Shown: positions 32,822 to 43,155 of the stretch, one piece after another
Layout of the letters: each line of letters begins with the position of its first letter
Numbering within the stretch: position 1 is the first letter of the stretch
From: Roridomyces roridus
Taxonomy: Eukaryota > Basidiomycota > Agaricomycetes > Agaricales > Mycenaceae
Assembly: GCA_029378245.1 (NCBI GenBank)
Contig: JARKIF010000024.1
Coordinates: 744,001 to 808,000, forward strand
Length of the DNA: 64,000 nucleotides
Direction: 5' to 3'
Program-made: the position numbers and the translations under genes
The notes under the pieces: generated by a model
Databases searched by the model: none
Seen by the model: the letters and a program-made list of their open reading frames with translations, nothing else
Told to the model about the DNA's origin: nothing

Positions 32822-33979
32822 ATGGCTTCAGAGCCTGACCTCCTCCCTGACCTTGACTGCGAGAAACAAGTTCCAAATACTACGCCCGACATCGTCACAC
32901 GTTTGCCTTTCGAAATATCCTCAGACATCTTCGTCCAATGCCTCCCTCATCCAATCTCGCTGCACGCCTCTCAACCCCCGACCTTGTTCCTCAGCATCTG
33001 CCGTGGATGGCGGGCTATCGCGCTCGCTACGCACGCGTTGTGGACCGACGTCAGCGATCAGGATACTTTCACGCATATATTCCCTGACATCCTCGACCGC
33101 TGGCTATCGCGCTCCGGCAACCTTCCTCTCTCGCTGTCAATTCATCGCGGTGCCGTGGAGGACAAGATCTCATCCCGAGCCCGACGAGTTCAAACTCTCG
33201 TCAACGCACACGCGCATCGCGTGCAAAGCTTGGATTTGGTGCTCGGGTCGAATCCTAGTGGTTGGACCACGCCGGCGTTCTCTGCGTTGACCGAGTTGAC
33301 TGTGTGCGGGAGGGGGGATAACGGAAGCAACTTTTTTGAGGCAATGGCGCTGATGAGCGCTGCGCCGAATCTCGAGCAGTGCACGTTGGCGAACCTCTTT
33401 CAATACAACACCCATCCCGCCGTTCAAGACAACTACGTGACGACTCTCCCCTCGTTGCGGCATCTTCATTTGGGCCGAGCGACTTCGATGTCCACAGCGC
33501 GAGTGCTTTCGTACTTCACGCTCCCCGCGCTACAGACCCTCATCGTATCCCGTTTCGACATCACCTTGGCTGAATTCAAAGCGTTCTTACTCAGATCCAA
33601 ACCGCCATTGCGATCCCTCCACCTCGAATTGAGCTCCAACGGTCGGGGGCTCGCTGAATGCTTACAGCTCCTCAGTCCGACGTTAGAGGAGCTCGAGTTC
33701 GGGTCTTTCAGCTATGGAGAGGCGGAGGACGTCTTCCCTGTATTGCGGACGTTCCCGCTCCAGTTGAAGGATTTGACTCTCCGGTGGCAATGGGTAAATT
33801 CGTGGCATTATGAACTTGTTTTGGAGGCGTTGATTCTACGGCGCGGATATTTGCGGTCGTTCAAATTGGAAGCCAAAGCGGGGGAGCGTCCGTCGCAGGA
33901 GATCGCCCAGCGGATGAGGCAGCTTGCAGAGGAAGGGATGGAAATTCATGTTGGGACAGGGGAGTTGAATTTTATTTGA
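32822..33979 (+). CDS. F-box protein with leucine-rich segments
   Basis: A single exon of 385 residues. After an acidic leader, an F-box runs from about residue 24 (TRLPFEISSDIFVQCLP ... LFLSICRGWRAIALATHALWTDV). The rest carries degenerate leucine-rich repeats (VQSLDLVLGS, LPSLRHLHLG, LPALQTLIVS, LRSLHLEL, LEELEFGSF, LKDLTLRW). This layout, an F-box then LRRs with a W at the end of the box, is the very large F-box family of mushroom genomes, probably adaptors of SCF ubiquitin ligases. The ATG at 32822 is the first in frame. A truncated relative is split by the element at 29474. Confidence 0.85.
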   Translation: MASEPDLLPDLDCEKQVPNTTPDIVTRLPFEISSDIFVQCLPHPISLHASQPPTLFLSICRGWRAIALATHALWTDVSDQDTFTHIFPDILDRWLSRSGNLPLSLSIHRGAVEDKISSRARRVQTLVNAHAHRVQSLDLVLGSNPSGWTTPAFSALTELTVCGRGDNGSNFFEAMALMSAAPNLEQCTLANLFQYNTHPAVQDNYVTTLPSLRHLHLGRATSMSTARVLSYFTLPALQTLIVSRFDITLAEFKAFLLRSKPPLRSLHLELSSNGRGLAECLQLLSPTLEELEFGSFSYGEAEDVFPVLRTFPLQLKDLTLRWQWVNSWHYELVLEALILRRGYLRSFKLEAKAGERPSQEIAQRMRQLAEEGMEIHVGTGELNFI

Positions 33980-34232
33980 GGTGCGTGCAGCGTGTTGGAT
34001 TCTTCTCAGCTCGATATTTAGAAGCTGACCAATCTTTTAGGTTCACCAACTTGAAACGGAGGGGTTACTCTTGAGCTGTGCAGGAGACTAAGGGCTCTGA
34101 AATTCGATGACCCATTCGCGTGTTTTGGACATGGAGTTGAATTGTTTCATTTACATACATAAAACCATGTCGACACGCGCAGGAAAGTCACTGTGTATTG
34201 GGCTTCCAACTCCAGAGTATTATGAGTGAGGT

Positions 34233-34313
34233 CCGCGGGTGCGCTGAACACCGCGTATAGGTATTCATGATCTCATGAGTGTGTTTGGTGGAGGTTCGAG
34301 TCCTCCAGGGTCT
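34233..34313 (+). other. tRNA-like sequence with intact T arm
   Basis: A perfect 5-bp T arm with B-box loop (GGAGGTTCGAGTCCTCC, 34290-34306). The 57 bp before it (GCGGGTGCGCTGAACACC onward) are shared with the sequence at 45135. The bases after the T arm do not pair with anything upstream, so an acceptor stem is lacking. Confidence 0.45.
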
Positions 34314-34623
34314 CTCCCGCATGTATGTGTCCAGCACCTTTTGTGCAAGCGTCTGGTGCAACAGCCGCTCTCCGAGCGATCATCGATGACCCCATTTCTA
34401 AGTAGGTGTAGTATTTGTCTGCTCCAGAGAGAAATTGCATTGTTCAACAGACTGTGGGCTGGCTCACCGTGGCTTCCGTTGAAAAGATCACAATGAAGGT
34501 AAAACTTGGAGACCAGTGGGTTCCGGGACATCGAGAAAGTCGCATTCGAGCCCAGGTGGACGTCGAGTGGTCCCCGACTAGTATATATCTTACGCTGCAA
34601 AACAAACTCAAGAAATCTGTAAG

Positions 34624-34696
34624 CATGCGCAGGAGTCGAACCGAGTGCCTCTCAGGCTGCGCGTTCCAGTACTACACGTACCTCACTCTGCCCTTC
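34624..34696 (-). other. tRNA-like sequence with A- and B-box-like motifs
   Basis: On the minus strand GGGCAGAGTGAGG resembles an A box and GGTTCGACTCC is a perfect B box, about 45 bp apart. It is clearly related to 36492-36573 (shared GGGCAG, GTAC, AGTA, CGCAGCCTG, CTCGGTTCGACTCC). Confidence 0.45.
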
Positions 34697-34828
34697 GTTT
34701 TGAGACTTGAATACATACAGAAGGATTGCAAATTTGTAATTCCACGGACAAGATTCCGAATTCAATACATGCAGCAACAGAGACCAGCGATACAAAAGCA
34801 AATCACGAACCCTACAATGGCAGATTCT

Positions 34829-36195
34829 TCACCCATCCCTCAAAGCAAACTCGACGGCCAATATTTCCAACTTGGACATCCATCCTGCTCCCTCTTCTCG
34901 CGGTTGCAGCGCCCGACCCACGACTTCCCGAAGATCCTCGGCGTCCCACTCCCTCATGACACACAGCCTGTCGATATCGAGTCCTTGTACCGCGAACAGC
35001 GCGCGATGCTCGGTAAGATCGAAACCCACCACGTTTCGGAGGAACGCTGAGAGGCTGGGGGGAATGGCGCCCGAGTTGGCAATCGGTGTAGGTGAGGATC
35101 CCTGAAACTTTATTCAGCTTCGTGCATTCAAATAAGTAAAGAAAGAAGAGCCACTCACTGTTTTGCCTCGTAATTTCCGAATCTCAAGCTCAAGGGTCAG
35201 CGCGTCGATTGCGTTCAATGTCTTCCGTTCGTCTTCTTCCTCGTCCTCACATAGGCCCCGCTCCACCGCCTCTTTTACCATTTTGTCCGTCCACGTTTCG
35301 CCCATAATGCGAATTCGCTCCAGCGTGAAGCCCCGGGCTGAAAGGAGGGAGCGGTACGCCGAGAGGTCGATCTTGTTGACATTCTTTAGGAAGGCAGAGA
35401 GAGTTGTTGGACTCGAAGTGGGGAATAACGGTTTTGTTTCGGCAGGCGAGCGGGGCTTGCGTCGGGGCAATTGCGCAGTAGACGTCGATGTGCATGGCGG
35501 CTATCACATAGAATGTAATTCATGAAAAAAGGTGTCCAGACTCGACGCACCTGAGAATGCGACTCGGAATCAGAATTTCGTTTACTAGGAGTAAAGCTGC
35601 TGAAATGACGCGGCTTTTTGGCTGTGAACGCAGCAGAGACTGATTTAGGCGGCTATTAAGACAGTTAGAAGTGGACAGGAAAGGGGGGTCGTCACTCACG
35701 GGTGCACGACACTTCCTCTTCAAGCTCAGAGGTACATCCGAATCATCCTCATCGCTCGTCGTCTGAGGCGACTCGGAACGTTTGCGACCGTGACGCTCCT
35801 GCTTCAATGCAAAAGTAGGAGCAGCGGCATCGGGGGGAAAGTGCTTGGAGAATTCGGGGTCCTTGAGGTGCGCATAGTCCTCCGCTACGACGTCCCGCGG
35901 ACTGTAGGCATTATCGATTGCTCTCTGGACGGACGAGTACGAGACGCGGAAGATGCGAGCGATTTGCGAGACGGATATTTGATGGGTGGATGCGATGCGG
36001 CAGATTGCACGGCCTTCTCGATTGAGGGCTCGTTCCGAGGGGCTGGCACGATTCCGAATAAGGTGATTCGCACGCTACAATGCATGGCACTTACTTCGGC
36101 GTACGGGTCTTTTTGACAGGCGTTTGGGTCTTGAAATTCTTGTATGTGGGGTTGTCGCGCTCGTCGGCGGCACTGCTTGAGCTAGCTGATGACAT
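34829..36195 (-). CDS. HTH plus double SAM-like repeat protein, copy 1 (unrecognised family)
   Basis: Exons 36095-36195, 35700-36042, 35551-35652, 35159-35500 and 34829-35101 join in phase to 386 residues. Exon 1 encodes ERDNPTYKNFKTQTPVKKTR, conserved in all copies. Exon 2 carries a helix-turn-helix-like segment (EGRAICRIASTHQISVSQI, then RIFRVSYSSVQRAIDN), a conserved EDYAHLKDPEFSKHFPP motif and an acidic/basic stretch (TTSDEDDSDV, LKRKC). Exon 3 is basic (AKKPRHF). Exon 4 and exon 5 each encode a 60-residue helical repeat starting LSAFLKNVNKIDLSAY or LSAFLRNVVGFDLTEH and ending with a long amphipathic helix. The repeats resemble SAM or death-fold domains, which self-associate. A DNA-binding, oligomerising regulator is my inference; no motif proves a function. 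Confidence 0.75.
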
Positions 36196-36284
36196 GATGG
36201 CAAGACGCAAGAAAATTGCAGTTTGTACTTCTTTGGCTTTCGGATCACTGGTCCTTTGATCCGCCGTCAGATTCAAGTTGATGA

Positions 36285-36320
36285 GAGTGATTTGGCGGAG
36301 GTTCGATTCCTCCAGGGTGT
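36285..36320 (+). other. tRNA-like sequence with intact T arm
   Basis: Perfect T arm with B-box loop (GGAGGTTCGATTCCTCC, 36297-36313), 100 bp upstream of the copy-1 start codon and about 400 bp past the end of copy 2. The following CCAGGGT and the sequence after it match those beside 34306. Confidence 0.45.
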
Positions 36321-36491
36321 CTGCGTACTTGTGTGTCCCTTTTTCTGGTGGGTTGGATGGACGTTGAAGTAGTATGCTTCTGCTCCCCAAGAGCTCAACA
36401 GACGCCGGGCTGGCTGTCAGCAGGCATCGGGACTTCAATTGAAAAAAATTACATTGAAAGCAAAAGTTCGACATCGTTACTTATAGGCGAT

Positions 36492-36573
36492 TGCGCGCCC
36501 GGGAGTCGAACCGAGGCGGACAGGCTGCGTCCAGAACTGAATACTTCATGTACTTGCACGCTGCCCTCGCGCA
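36492..36573 (-). other. 82-nt tRNA-like sequence with acceptor-like ends
   Basis: On the minus strand the ends TGCGCGA and GCGCGCA can pair at six of seven positions, 82 nt apart, with an A-box-like GGGCAGCGTGC and a perfect B box GGTTCGACTCC in between. I could not place a convincing anticodon arm. It is the best tRNA-like candidate of the group; a degenerate tRNA or a tRNA-derived short interspersed element are both possible. Confidence 0.45.
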
Positions 36574-36717
36574 GGATGGCGATATTCCACGATACCCTTC
36601 GTTTCGCAACTCGATGCGATGCGTGAGATTCGTAAATTTACAGTACAAGACAAGAAGATTGGATACGGACGGCGAAAAAAGGACGGGCGATACAAAAACG
36701 ACGAGCTGTCAGATCCT

Positions 36718-38053
36718 TCACCCACTCCGCAGATCAAACTCCACAGCCAAGAGCTCCAGCCTACAAATACCACCTGCGGCCTCCCCTCGCGGTCGCAGCG
36801 TCCGCCCCAGAACCTCCCGAAGATTCTCAGCGTCCCACTCGCGCATCGCGCGCAGTCTGTCCAGATCGAATCCTTGGACCTCGAACAATGCGCTATACAC
36901 CGTGAGGTCGAAGCCCACTACATTGCGCAGAAAGGCTGAGAGGGTGGCTGGGTTAGCGTTGGAGAACGGTCTAGGGGACGATTCTCCCTGCCAATTCATG
37001 AGCCAGGTGCGTTCGAGAAAAAAAACAGCCTCCACTGACCGTTTTGCCGCGGAACTTCCGAATCTCCAGCTCTAGAATTAGCGCGTCGAAGGAACTCATT
37101 CTCTTCGACTGGTCCCCTTCCTGAGCCTCGCAAAGGCCCCGTTCTACCGCCTCTTTGATCATCTGGTCCGTCCACGTCTCGCCCATGATACGCATTCGCT
37201 CGAGTGTGAAGCCCCGTGATGCCAGGAGAGAGAGGTGCGCCGAGAGGTCGATCTTGTTGACGTCTTTGAGAAAAGCGGACAGAGTTGGCCTGGTGGGGGA
37301 TACCGGGCGCCTCTCGGCAGACGAGCGAGGTTTGCGTCGAGGCAATGGGGGAATGAACGGCGGCGTGGGTTTGCGCGTGGGCTACCAGAGAATGGGAATG
37401 TAGTCGAAAGTATGCGCATTCGACACACCTGACAAATTGTACGAGGAGCAGAACTGCTGAAATGACGCGGCTTCTTAGCCGTGAATGCACCACCGGAGAT
37501 GGATGTCGGCGACTATTCGACAATGAGCAGTGAACAGGAAAGAGGGTTGACTCACGGGTGCGCATCCATCACCCACACACTTCCTCTTCAGCGATACTGA
37601 CGAGCTGGATGGCTTCGACTCGTCATCGGAAGAATCCTCATCCTCATCGCACGTCGTGAGAGGCGACTCGGAATGTCTAGATCTGCGAGTCGCACCGCGA
37701 CGCTGCCTGACAGCGTTGGCACCAGGGGGAAAGTGCCGCACGAACTCGGTGTCTTTGACGTGGGCGTAGTCCTCAGACACGACGTCCGGGCGAAGATAGG
37801 CATTGTCGATGGCCTTGATGATGACTTGCCGCGAGATACCAAATATGTCAGAGATTTGAGGGATGGTCCAGTTGTGTGCAGACGCGATGCGGCAGATCGC
37901 ACGGCCTTCTCGATTGAGGGCTCGTTGCCTTTCCCTGAGGCGATTGTCCTGATTCGCACCGGCGTCTTCCAAATCCCAGGACAGTGTCACTGTCCTGGGA
38001 TTTGGAAGACGCCGGGAGGTGAAGTGGACGTAGATCGACTTGTGAGGGCACAG
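36718..38053 (-). CDS. HTH plus double SAM-like repeat protein, copy 2, fused to transposase C-terminus
   Basis: From about 37950 downward the copy has the family's HTH (EGRAICRIASAHNWTIPQI, DIFGISRQVIIKAIDN), EDYAHVKDTEFVRHFPP, acidic/basic region, TAKKPRHF exon, and both SAM-like repeats (LSAFLKDVNKIDLSAH; LSAFLRNVVGFDLTVY), with the same introns as copies 1 and 3. Its first exon is missing. Instead the frame continues upstream through the palindrome 37961-38013 and a 51-nt intron (38054-38104, GTGCAT...TATAG) into the C-terminal exon of the Plavaka-type transposase, with no stop and matching phase. Either a true fusion gene or a truncated copy that happens to be in frame. Confidence 0.65.
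37961..38013. repeat. perfect 26-bp palindrome at a breakpoint
   Basis: Arms 37961-37986 and 37988-38013 are exact inverted copies (GGCGTCTTCCAAATCCCAGG...) with one base between. The left arm lies at the beginning of homology between copy 2 and copy 3 (intron-1 region), so the right arm looks like an inverted duplicate made when copy 2 was cut. Confidence 0.9.
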
Positions 38054-41026
38054 CTATACAATAAATCAGTTGCCTACTCAACGGAGGGAGGGACAGCAAT
38101 GCACCTTGAGTGGTTGAATATCATTCTCGGTGAGTCCGCCGTCTGGGAACGTCCGACGCAGAAACTGCCGCAGGTTGCGATCAAAATTGTCGCAAGTCAA
38201 CTTGTCGATCCAATGAGCATTTCTCAGGGCGGCCTTGCTGTTGACCAAGTTTCCCGGGGAGCCGAGGCGCCAATGCTGATTTGCTGGAGTCTCAGACCGA
38301 GCCCGCGCTTGCTGAATTTCGGTGGGTGCCGCGCCAGTCTCCTCGGCAAGTTTCTTGATTTCCTGGTTGATCTCTTCGTCGTGAGCGTCAACATGCATCC
38401 GGATTTGAGCCATGGCTTCTTTCCACACGTCGATTTTGGCTGCCTACGAACGGAAAAATCAGATCCACACCGAGAGACTTGGCAAGACACAAACCTGCCT
38501 GTCAATATCACGGTTGTTTCCCAGAGCAATGGCCTCCCGATTTTCTTGGTGTATTCCCTCATTCGCTCGAGTACAATAAGTGCTGGGGGCACCCTTGGCA
38601 AGAATATCGGCGGTGGAATGGTAGACGGCGTGCTGCTTCGGGAAATCGGTGCTGCACTCAGGGTGTTTTTTCTTGATGTTCTAGATGGCGGATGGGCGAG
38701 GAGGAGTATCAGAGCATAGGTTGACTCACCTCACACATCTTGCCATACTTGACCTGATATTGTTCCTTGCGGGCAATCTGCTCGTCTGTCAAGCAATGGA
38801 GGCGCATCATCATCCGGAATTGAATATGAGCACGGATGGCATGGACCCAGGGAGAGTCACGGGGCAAAGCTTGAACGATGCACGGGAGGAGGGACTGCGA
38901 GGAACCAAGTGGGTAGTATCCCACACCCGAAAGAGATCATGATGCATACCTTCTCAATGTCGAGGAAGCCGTCTCCGTCGTTCATCTCCTTTTCCAAAAC
39001 ATTGTCGAAATGTTGCAAGCCGGGCCAACGAGCAACAGCGGCCATGCTAAAAAAATTAATACACTATTTTTTCCCCGACAGATTAACATTGCAACATACT
39101 TAATTGACAACAGAGACAATGTTTTGAGGTTCTTCATCACTTCCTTCAGGCGCGGCCAGAGCCTCTTTCCGAATTTCCCCATGTCATCGGAATGAAGCAT
39201 GTCATAGGAGATTGACCGGTAGGGACACGAATGCTTGATTCGCCAGAATGTGTTCTGACATCCAAGTGAATTTACAAGTCCGATAATGGAAATCACATGC
39301 GTACCTGTGTGTCGTGGAGACCATAATTTTGCAGGTGCTCCTCTTGCTTTGTCTTGAATCTCATCGCCTTGGCCTCCTTCCAAATCGTCTCCATCGCCTC
39401 GGAGTTTCGTGCAGGGAAGACCACGTCAGGCGAGTAGATGTTGTGCAATTGATCTGTGCGAACAAGACATTGGGAACAGGGGAAATGTGATAACGGCCCA
39501 CGAGTTGCGGTGAAGATATCGGCTTCCTTGCCATCCATGCTGGCCACCGGGATAGCCGGGAAAACAACTCGCTCGAGGCCATCACCGCCCTTGACACACT
39601 CGCCGTTGTGAGACCGAGCACCCAGTGATTCGCCGAAAATGGTTTGGAGTACACGGTGGTAAATATCCCGTTTGAACTTGCTGAACGCGATCTTTTCCGT
39701 GGACGAGCGGGACTCAGCGCCGCGACGATCTTTCACCTGATTCACGGGCTATTAGTGAGTCGCTTAGCAGAAATAATGTTCACACCTTCACCATGAACCC
39801 GATCTGCACACTCCCACCATTTCCAGAGCCATTCCGAATCTGAGACGGCAAGAAGAGCGGACGAAGCAGAATTGGATACAGATTTGTGTGAGATGTGACA
39901 CGTCCCTCGTCTAGCCATATGAGGAGAGGAACAAGGCAGTGCGGGAGCCCCGGTATTGAAGGCAGCGTTTCCTGAGGCAGGGGGTGAGGTTAAAGTTGTG
40001 CCAATTTCGAACAAACGGACCTGGATATCCCACCATAAATTGGCCGTCTGCGGCTCATCGCGTAGGCGATGGCGAACACCGTCAATGACCAGATACTTGC
40101 GGCAGGGAAACCAAACGATATCGTCCGCCAAGGTCGGATCCGTGAGTAGCCCGACAAGCCACTCCCAAGGATCACGGTAGTAAAAACGGAAATGATGGGT
40201 TTCTCCCTCAAATTCCTCATCGAATTCGTGACATTTGAACTGGATTGCATATTTAAGATGAAGGAGAGGTATTACAACAACTGACTCACTTGAACAACAT
40301 ATTTAGCGGCTTTATCCAGGAATTCATGTAACTCCTTCGCATTTTGGAGTGTTATGAGCGTGCCCCGGGGAGCCCAGCTACCGTGCAGAAATTTCAACTG
40401 GGCATTGATATCTTTGGTCGAGTTGAGATACATGGTTTCGGCGTATTCAAAGTCCTGCCTCGTGCGAAATGGAGCCCAAGGTTTGCGTGCAGCATTCGGA
40501 GCGGAACGTCGAGGAGCAGGATCAGAGGGTTCTGCAGAAAGAGAGGGAGAGGCATCGGGGGGAGATGGCGGATCTTCAGAACCTGCGTCGTGATTCATGG
40601 CCAGTGGATCCGGACCGTCGAGCAAGATGATCTCGTTCTCTCGCCCGCTCCGAGGGTGATGTTCAATTTCTATGTAGAGTCGTCCATGGGGGAGTGGAGA
40701 TGGGGATCGGGTATGCGAGCCCAAGGGCGATTGCATGTCCAGATCGAGGTCTGGCTCGTCTGGCTCGGAGAGAGATGGCGGAGGCACCGGCATATGAGCT
40801 GTCGGACTTAAGGACGTGAATAGCTTCCAGCTCAGGTACACACCTGCTCCCCCCATTGTGTAGCTATGGTCCCCGACGTTTTGCACACGACTCCGGCGCA
40901 GTTCACGGAGGCGTTGCTGCTTCAGGGCTTTTTGGCACAGGCCTGTTCGTGAAGACCGAGTCCATGCCGTTTGGTGACACCGCACGTCTTGCATTTTCTT
41001 GAGGAAGTGGTAAGACCCTTGGGCAT
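38054..41026 (-). CDS. Plavaka-type transposase (multi-exon, one frameshift near the start)
   Basis: Read on the minus strand. A start at 41026 (MPKGLTTSSRKCKTCG...HGLGLHEQAC) gives a C-C-H-C zinc-finger-like N-terminus, then a frameshift at the A-run 40929-40933 (one base short) into RLRELRRSRV. A Pro/Ser-rich region follows, then family blocks: HHFRFYYRDPWEWLVGLLTD and a WWDIQ block, LYPILLRPLFLPSQIRNGSGNGG, HNGECVKGGDGLERVVFPAIP, FPCSQCLV, FWRIKHSCPYRSISYDMLHSDDMG, RWPGLQHFDNVLEKE, QHAVYHSTADILAKGAPSTY. These match the DDE-type Plavaka transposases of basidiomycetes, which cut and paste DNA. I did not find clean element ends. The last exon leads into HTH-SAM copy 2. Confidence 0.75.
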
Positions 41027-41190
41027 TGGTCGAGTCCACTGCGCGTCGCCAGGACGCGTCGTTTGGTGCGCGGGTGGTGGTGAATTGACAAGTTTGAGCG
41101 ACGACCAACTTTGACGTGAGTGATGTCATGAGTGATGTCATTGGCACGGGAGCGCGATTTTCTTCCACTCTTCCCTTCCACTCACACGAC

Positions 41191-42658
41191 ATGCCTCGGG
41201 CTGCGAATACGAGTACTGCAAAAGGAAAACGCCGTGAATTGAGTGGCCCGGCTAGAACTCGGCATAGAAAACGGCGTACACAGCAAAACGAAAACAACAA
41301 CTCGGATGGCAACAACCAAGACGATTCGCAGCAAGGCCAGCAGACCGGCGGCGGAGAGAATTCGGCTCCAGAGATTAGGGAGGGAATGACACAGGCAGAG
41401 CTGTATCTGGTGCGTCGTGGCTCTCTTTATTTTGAAGCCTGGCTAACGCGCTTTACAAGGCGGGTCGCCGTCTCCAGGCACTGGTCACCGAAGGACGCCA
41501 AAGTCAGCGGGAGCAGGACCGAGAGCCTCTCGCCGACGTCACGAATGAGGCTGACCAAGAAGATCCTGACGAGGCTGCCGCCGAAGATGCCAAGGCGCTC
41601 GCGGTCGTCGTGCACGCAGGAAAGAAATTGGTTTGCACTCGCCTGCTCTGGCTCCCCGTTGGCTACGAGGATGCGATATTCAACTCGAAAGAGGATCCCC
41701 AATACAATCCTCTCCAGCGGTTTGGAGACCCCAAACCGACGAACCGCATTCAGGGTGCGTTCAGAGATGTGCTCGACGTCTTGCCAGTTGATTATCATGC
41801 TTCTGAGGACCTCAGTGATTGGGTCGGGACAACGGTGCGTAAGATAATCCTGCTTTATTCCGTGTTTCATGTTGTCAATTGCTTCAGATTGAGAAAGCCA
41901 TGGCCGACCAACGCTCTGCGACACGCAACCGTTTGCGTGGGCACCCCGGCCTCATCGGATGCTCGGACGCTGATTTCGCTACTCCCGCTAAACGCGACGA
42001 AAAGTTCTACACCCTCATTGGAGGACAGTACGACGACGAGGGTAATCGAACGCATTACAGTACTAGCGACGCCCCGGTTCTGTACTCAGATTATGATGAA
42101 GACGACGAGGGCATTGACGTCGACAAGATTTTCTTTGCTGACAAACTCCTCTGGGTTAGTTGAGTGTTTCCTTTCACTGTCTCGGATGTGCTCATCTTCT
42201 CCAGATTCACTCTGCAATCACCCTTGGCCCGGGCGTTACCAAGTTGATTCAGAACGGCCAACCCGTGCCGCCCGGAACCTCCAACGCAAAAATCTGGAAG
42301 CTTCGCAAGACCACGCCCGGCATGATTGCTGGAGCGGCTGTTTGGGTGCGTGTTCGTGTTGCGAATATAGTTTTCGGTCTCTAATCGGTGGCTCCAGCTT
42401 CGCTGGGTCTTGTCGCCGGACCAAGAGTTCACCGCTATTGGTGACCACACGAACATCAACTGGGAGGCGGACTTCGAGGCGTACCTCGAGTATCTCACCG
42501 AGGGGTTGGACGACGGGAACGACGCGATCGTTGCTCTATTCAAGAAATGGGATGAGCATTTCTATCCACTCTCCGAGGAGAGTACGGCGGAGGGTGAAAT
42601 TCCCGAGGTGCAGGAGAGTCGCAACGCGTTGATGGAGGCACTCCGTCGGAGCAAGTAG
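41191..42658 (+). CDS. DUF6698-like protein
   Basis: Exons 41191-41409, 41460-41834, 41888-42154, 42205-42345 and 42398-42658 join in phase 0 to 420 residues. The N-terminal 75 residues are basic then Asn/Gln-rich (GKRRELSGPARTRHRKRR). A middle acidic stretch is followed by the part I recognise: LLWIHSAITLGPGVTKLI, AKIWKLRKTTPGMIAGAAV and RWVLSPDQEFTAIGDHTNI, matching the DUF6698 pattern of mushroom proteins. Function is unknown; the basic tail suggests a nuclear protein. It starts 165 bp from the transposase start in divergent orientation, so the two could share a promoter or travel together. Confidence 0.7.
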
Positions 42659-42717
42659 CAGCCACAAAATTCTTCATGTATTGATAGCACTTAAACGTAT
42701 TTGTATATAGTATTCAG

Positions 42718-43155
42718 CTACAGGCTATTGCGTCCGAAGCGATGATCTAGTCGGCCTCGCCGGATTTGTACCGGCAGCACGGCGACAGTTGGGTCCGAGT
42801 CGTATAACGAGTGCATGAGGCACTGCACTGGATCTGCGGCGGGGTATGTAGGAGGAGTGTGGGAGGCAGCAAGCGTGGATCGCGAGGAAGAAGGAGACTG
42901 GCGCGCTAAAGACACGGTGAGCCGGAGAACACGGAGAGAGGGCCCGCACGCACCGAGTACGCCCCGCAGCTCTTTCAGCTCCCCTTCAAGCCTTTCCACT
43001 TTCCTCTCCAACCGTTGGATTGGTTCCTCTCCGTGAGGTGCGTCCGCCGAGTTTGTCATGCAAGAGAGAGGCTCGCGCCCAGAGCTACGAGCTTGCCGCT
43101 GTGTCCCGGACTCACCGAGCGCCGGGGAAATGTCGTCGACGGTCTTTGGAGGCAT
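42718..43155 (-). CDS. small coiled-coil protein (hypothetical)
   Basis: A frame of 145 residues from ATG at 43155. Residues about 44-68 form a heptad-like helix (EEPIQRLERKVERLEGELKELRG) as in short leucine-zipper-like proteins; the start MPPKTVDDISPALG is followed by a GTGAGT site, so introns may remove parts of the ends. The C-terminal third is Ser/Pro-rich. It is convergent with the DUF6698 gene, 59 bp away. Moderate confidence that a gene exists, low on its exact structure. Confidence 0.4.
   Translation of the reverse strand: MPPKTVDDISPALGESGTQRQARSSGREPLSCMTNSADAPHGEEPIQRLERKVERLEGELKELRGVLGACGPSLRVLRLTVSLARQSPSSSRSTLAASHTPPTYPAADPVQCLMHSLYDSDPTVAVLPVQIRRGRLDHRFGRNSL

Larger units (their letters stand above)
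33980..34828. other. intergenic region with two facing tRNA-like sequences
   Basis: No gene seen. It holds the tRNA-like sequences at 34233-34313 (plus) and 34624-34696 (minus). The stretch between them (about 34396-34510) is clearly similar to 36365-36475, the equivalent interval beside the next gene copy. Confidence 0.5.

Noticed and set aside
34290..34306. functional tRNA gene
   Set aside because: The T arm is perfect but no upstream sequence pairs with the bases that would form the acceptor stem, and no anticodon arm is present.
38078..41026. KDZ-type (Kyakuja-Dileera-Zisupton) transposase
   Set aside because: The visible blocks (FYYRDPWEWL, LFLPSQIRNG, FWRIKHSCPYRSISYDMLH, RWPGLQHFDNV) fit the Plavaka group, not the CxC-type cysteine clusters of KDZ proteins.
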